From assembly GCA_011524425.1 (NCBI GenBank), contig WTKI01000203.1, positions 1 through 9,121 of the forward strand: a DNA stretch of 9,121 bases, in the 5' to 3' direction. A program made the position numbers and the translations under genes. The stretch's first letter is position 1. The number at the start of each line of letters is the position of its first letter. Positions 6,681-9,121 of this stretch are shown here, piece by piece. The stretch is from Altererythrobacter sp. (GTDB taxonomy: Bacteria > Pseudomonadota > Alphaproteobacteria > Sphingomonadales > Sphingomonadaceae). The notes beneath the pieces were generated by a model, which was given only the letters and a program-made list of their open reading frames with translations, had not been told where the DNA came from and did no database searches.

Positions 6681-9121
6681 TTAGCGCTCCAGCAAATTGC
6701 GTGCGCGGCTTGCGATCTGCGCCAGCGCAACCGGAGAAACAGGCGATTGATCCTGGGCCCGCGCAATGGTGGAGCGGAACTGGTCGATCGCGTCCCTGTT
6801 TTGCGAAGCCCATTGTTCAACAGCAGCTTGCGGATTGCTCTTTGCCGATCGCTTGCGCAACAAGCGATGCAGAAACTCCAGCCGCATCTGCTGGAATTCA
6901 CGCGCAAGTCCGCTCACAAGCGGCCGTTCCCACACATCAGACGGGTTCATGAGCGCCGCTGTGCTTTGCGCCCAGCCCAGCCCCAACTTCTCGCCCAAAT
7001 CCGTGAAAGCGCGGGTCAGGTCTTCCGGGTTTATGCCGGTCTGGAAAGCCAATTGTGCGAGACCTGTGGCACCGTCCATATCGAACAGCGTGGCGACGGC
7101 TTTAGCAAGCTTTTCCGGTGCGCCTGCATCACGCAAATTCGCGCAAAGCGCAGCCGACTGCTTGCGTGAAGCGCTGGCAATCAAGCGATCGGTGGCGCCT
7201 GACAGAGTGCCAATCCCATCGCCTAGATCCTTCGCAAGCTGCTCAATCTCGATCTTGCCGCCAGTTGTCCTTAGTACGTCCGACATGAGATTGGCGGTTG
7301 CTGCGGCTAGCCGGTCCAGCAATTCCAGCCGTGCTGATTCTGGCATTTCCTGGTCTTCAATCGCAGCCCATAGCTTGGGCAAAGCAAACAGGGTTTCAAC
7401 AGCGACAAAGCTGGCTGCAACTTGCGAAAGGTCAGCGCCTTCTTCTTCCGCAAGCTCGAACGGGTGAATGATGCCCAGCCGGTTGATGATGCGGTTTGCA
7501 AGCTTGGTCGCAACAATTTCAGCACGCAATTGGTGAGCGGTAATGGGTTTGCGGAAATCCTTGCGCATTTGTGCAGGGAAGCTGTCGATCAATGTCGATT
7601 GCAGCGTTTCAGCAGCCGGCAAAGCGCTTGCTTCTATGGCGTCCTGCAAAACGAGTTTGGTCGATGACAACAGAACTGCAAGTTCTGAGCGTGTCAGCCC
7701 TTGCCCGTCTGCTGCCCGGCGGCTTAGGCTTTGATTGTCAGCCAGACCTTCTGTCCTGCGATCCAATGCGCCGCGCTGCTCAAGCGTCTCGATCAGCTGG
7801 ATTTGGGCATCCATAGCCCTTGCGCCGCTTGCTTCTGCCACAGAGAGCGCCAGCGCTTGCAAACGATTGTCTTCCAGCACGATGGCAGCGACGTCGTCTG
7901 TCATGTCTTCCAGCAAAGCGATGCGGCGCTTTTCTGAGAGCATGCCTGCGCGTTTTGCGTCAGCCAGCGCAATCTTGATGTTCACTTCATTGTCTGAGCA
8001 ATCCACGCCAGCCGAATTATCGATGAAATCCGTATTGCAGCGCCCACCATTCAGGCCAAATTCGATCCGTCCGGCCTGCGTAATGCCGAGGTTCGCGCCT
8101 TCACCGATGGCCTTTGCACGCAAGTCCTTCGCATCGACGCGCAAAGCGTCATTGCCAGGGTCGCCCACGCTCGCATTGTTTTCTGTAGAGGCTTTGATGT
8201 AAGTGCCGATCCCGCCGAACCAGATCAAGTCGACCGGGCTTTTCAAGACTGCGCTGATCAGCGCTTCCGGCTCCCATTTGGCTTGTTCTACGCCCAATGC
8301 CTTTTGCGCAGGTTTGGACAGAGTAATGGTCTTGGCATCGCGTGCAAAAACGCCCCCGCCTTTTGAAATCAGGCGCTTGTTGTAATCGGCCCAGCTTGAG
8401 CCATTAAGGCCGAACATCCGCTTGCGCTCTTTCCAGCTCTTGGCAGGATCCGGGCTGGGATCGATAAAGATGTGGCGATGGTCGAATGCGGCAACCAGCT
8501 TGATCGCTTTGGACAACAGCATGCCGTTGCCAAACACATCGCCGGACATATCCCCGCAGCCCGCAACGCTGATGCTGTCTTTCTGGACGTCAATTCCTTG
8601 CTCAAGGAAATGGCGCTGGACGCTGACCCAAGCGCCGCGCGCGGTAATGCCCATCGCCTTGTGGTCATATCCGTTGGACCCACCGCTTGCAAAAGCATCG
8701 CCAAGCCAGAATCCGGCCTTTTCCGCGATACCATTGGCAATGTCAGAGAAACGCGCTGTGCCTTTATCAGCTGCAACCACGAAATACGGATCTTCGCCAT
8801 CGCGAATAACCACTTTCTCCGGATGCTTCACGCGATTGCCCGCCAGATTATCTGTCACAGACAAAAGCGTGCGGATGAAGATTTCATAACTCGCCTGACC
8901 TTCAGCGGCCCAGCCAGCGCGGTCGCGCGCGGGTGATGGCAATTGCTTGGGATAAAAGCCTCCCTTTGCTCCTGTCGGAACGATCACCGCGTTTTTCACG
9001 CGTTGCGCTTTCATCAGGCCCAGGATCTCTGTGCGGAAATCGTCGCGCCGGTCAGACCAGCGCAAGCCGCCGCGCGCAATCGGCCCGGCACGCAAGTGAA
9101 TGCCTTCGGCCCTTCGCGAAT
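6681..9121 (-). CDS. NAD-specific glutamate dehydrogenase, large type, C-terminal half (5' end beyond window)
   Basis: Oxidatively deaminates glutamate to 2-oxoglutarate and ammonium with NAD+, a mainly catabolic cytosolic enzyme. The frame is open through the right edge, leaving 812 residues visible. Family members of this L_180 class are about 1,550-1,620 residues, so about half is missing, including the N-terminal ACT-like regulatory domains. The visible part opens in the catalytic core: GIHLRAGPIARGGLRWSDR (visible residues 6-24; the Leu codon at 9093-9095 is TTG and is internal, not a start), then MKAQRVKNAVIVPTGAKGGF (36-55) with the substrate-site lysines. The dinucleotide-binding segment GCGDMSGDVFGNGMLLS (187-203) follows. 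The rest is the long helical C-terminal domain, which lacks sequence motifs I can name. Relatives are called gdhB in Pseudomonas and gdhZ in Caulobacter; I leave the symbol blank. The stop is TAA at 6681-6683. The gene is intact as far as seen, with no frameshift. Confidence 0.96.
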   Translation of the reverse strand, partial: SRRAEGIHLRAGPIARGGLRWSDRRDDFRTEILGLMKAQRVKNAVIVPTGAKGGFYPKQLPSPARDRAGWAAEGQASYEIFIRTLLSVTDNLAGNRVKHPEKVVIRDGEDPYFVVAADKGTARFSDIANGIAEKAGFWLGDAFASGGSNGYDHKAMGITARGAWVSVQRHFLEQGIDVQKDSISVAGCGDMSGDVFGNGMLLSKAIKLVAAFDHRHIFIDPSPDPAKSWKERKRMFGLNGSSWADYNKRLISKGGGVFARDAKTITLSKPAQKALGVEQAKWEPEALISAVLKSPVDLIWFGGIGTYIKASTENNASVGDPGNDALRVDAKDLRAKAIGEGANLGITQAGRIEFGLNGGRCNTDFIDNSAGVDCSDNEVNIKIALADAKRAGMLSEKRRIALLEDMTDDVAAIVLEDNRLQALALSVAEASGARAMDAQIQLIETLEQRGALDRRTEGLADNQSLSRRAADGQGLTRSELAVLLSSTKLVLQDAIEASALPAAETLQSTLIDSFPAQMRKDFRKPITAHQLRAEIVATKLANRIINRLGIIHPFELAEEEGADLSQVAASFVAVETLFALPKLWAAIEDQEMPESARLELLDRLAAATANLMSDVLRTTGGKIEIEQLAKDLGDGIGTLSGATDRLIASASRKQSAALCANLRDAGAPEKLAKAVATLFDMDGATGLAQLAFQTGINPEDLTRAFTDLGEKLGLGWAQSTAALMNPSDVWERPLVSGLAREFQQMRLEFLHRLLRKRSAKSNPQAAVEQWASQNRDAIDQFRSTIARAQDQSPVSPVALAQIASRARNLLER

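Noticed and set aside
6766..7467. Open frame of 233 codons on the plus strand opposite glutamate dehydrogenase
   Set aside because: Antisense shadow; Ser/Arg-rich low-complexity translation typical of a complement frame, no motif and no ribosome binding site seen.
9093..9095. TTG as a start codon giving an 804-residue protein
   Set aside because: The frame stays open to the window edge, and the residues before it (EGIH) belong to the conserved core motif of large NAD-glutamate dehydrogenases, so the real start is outside the window.
1..9121. Mobile element, CRISPR array, defence system or biosynthetic cluster
   Set aside because: No transposase, integrase, direct-repeat array, toxin-antitoxin pair, tRNA or cluster-type enzymes are seen. 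All genes are intact family members with similar base use.

Overview
The window reads as ordinary chromosomal DNA of an alphaproteobacterium, most likely a sphingomonad of the Erythrobacter type. This is inferred from gene content: a large (about 1,600-residue class) NAD-glutamate dehydrogenase, a CYP153-type P450, a YhaQ/NatA-like ABC pair, queG, and an msrB with a signal peptide. Base composition is moderate and even, with tight gene packing. I saw no mobile element, CRISPR array, RNA gene or integration scar. All seven genes are recognisable, two of them are cut by the window edges, and no gene-free stretch exceeds about 140 bases.

Layout. At the left edge on the minus strand is the N-terminal part of an exported MsrB (1-416). 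Upstream of it on the same strand are a complete cytochrome P450 (480-1817), then a 137-bp gap holding a clear inverted repeat (1885-1902). Next comes an ABC exporter pair, permease (1955-3262) and ATPase (3262-4254), whose stop and start codons overlap. The plus-strand queG (4299-5354) diverges from the ABC operon across only 44 bp. It converges on a minus-strand FAD-dependent ferredoxin reductase (5367-6608) with 12 bp between stop codons. The right edge is the C-terminal half of NAD-glutamate dehydrogenase (6681 to beyond 9121, minus strand).

How the genes relate. The ABC ATPase and permease form one transporter and are translationally coupled. The P450 probably has its own regulated promoter, because the inverted repeat lies just upstream and its gap from the permease is the largest in the window. 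The P450 needs a [2Fe-2S] ferredoxin and a ferredoxin reductase. A reductase of the right class lies about 3.5 kb away, but no ferredoxin gene is visible, so the link is only an inference. QueG (tRNA queuosine synthesis), MsrB (protein repair) and glutamate dehydrogenase (nitrogen and carbon metabolism) are housekeeping functions with no evident link to the others.

I did not find a convincing previously undescribed system. The points most worth a second look are the dyad upstream of the P450, the missing ferredoxin, the Tat/lipoprotein-like MsrB with Thr at the usual resolving-Cys position, and a 16-bp perfect palindrome at the convergent 3' junction.
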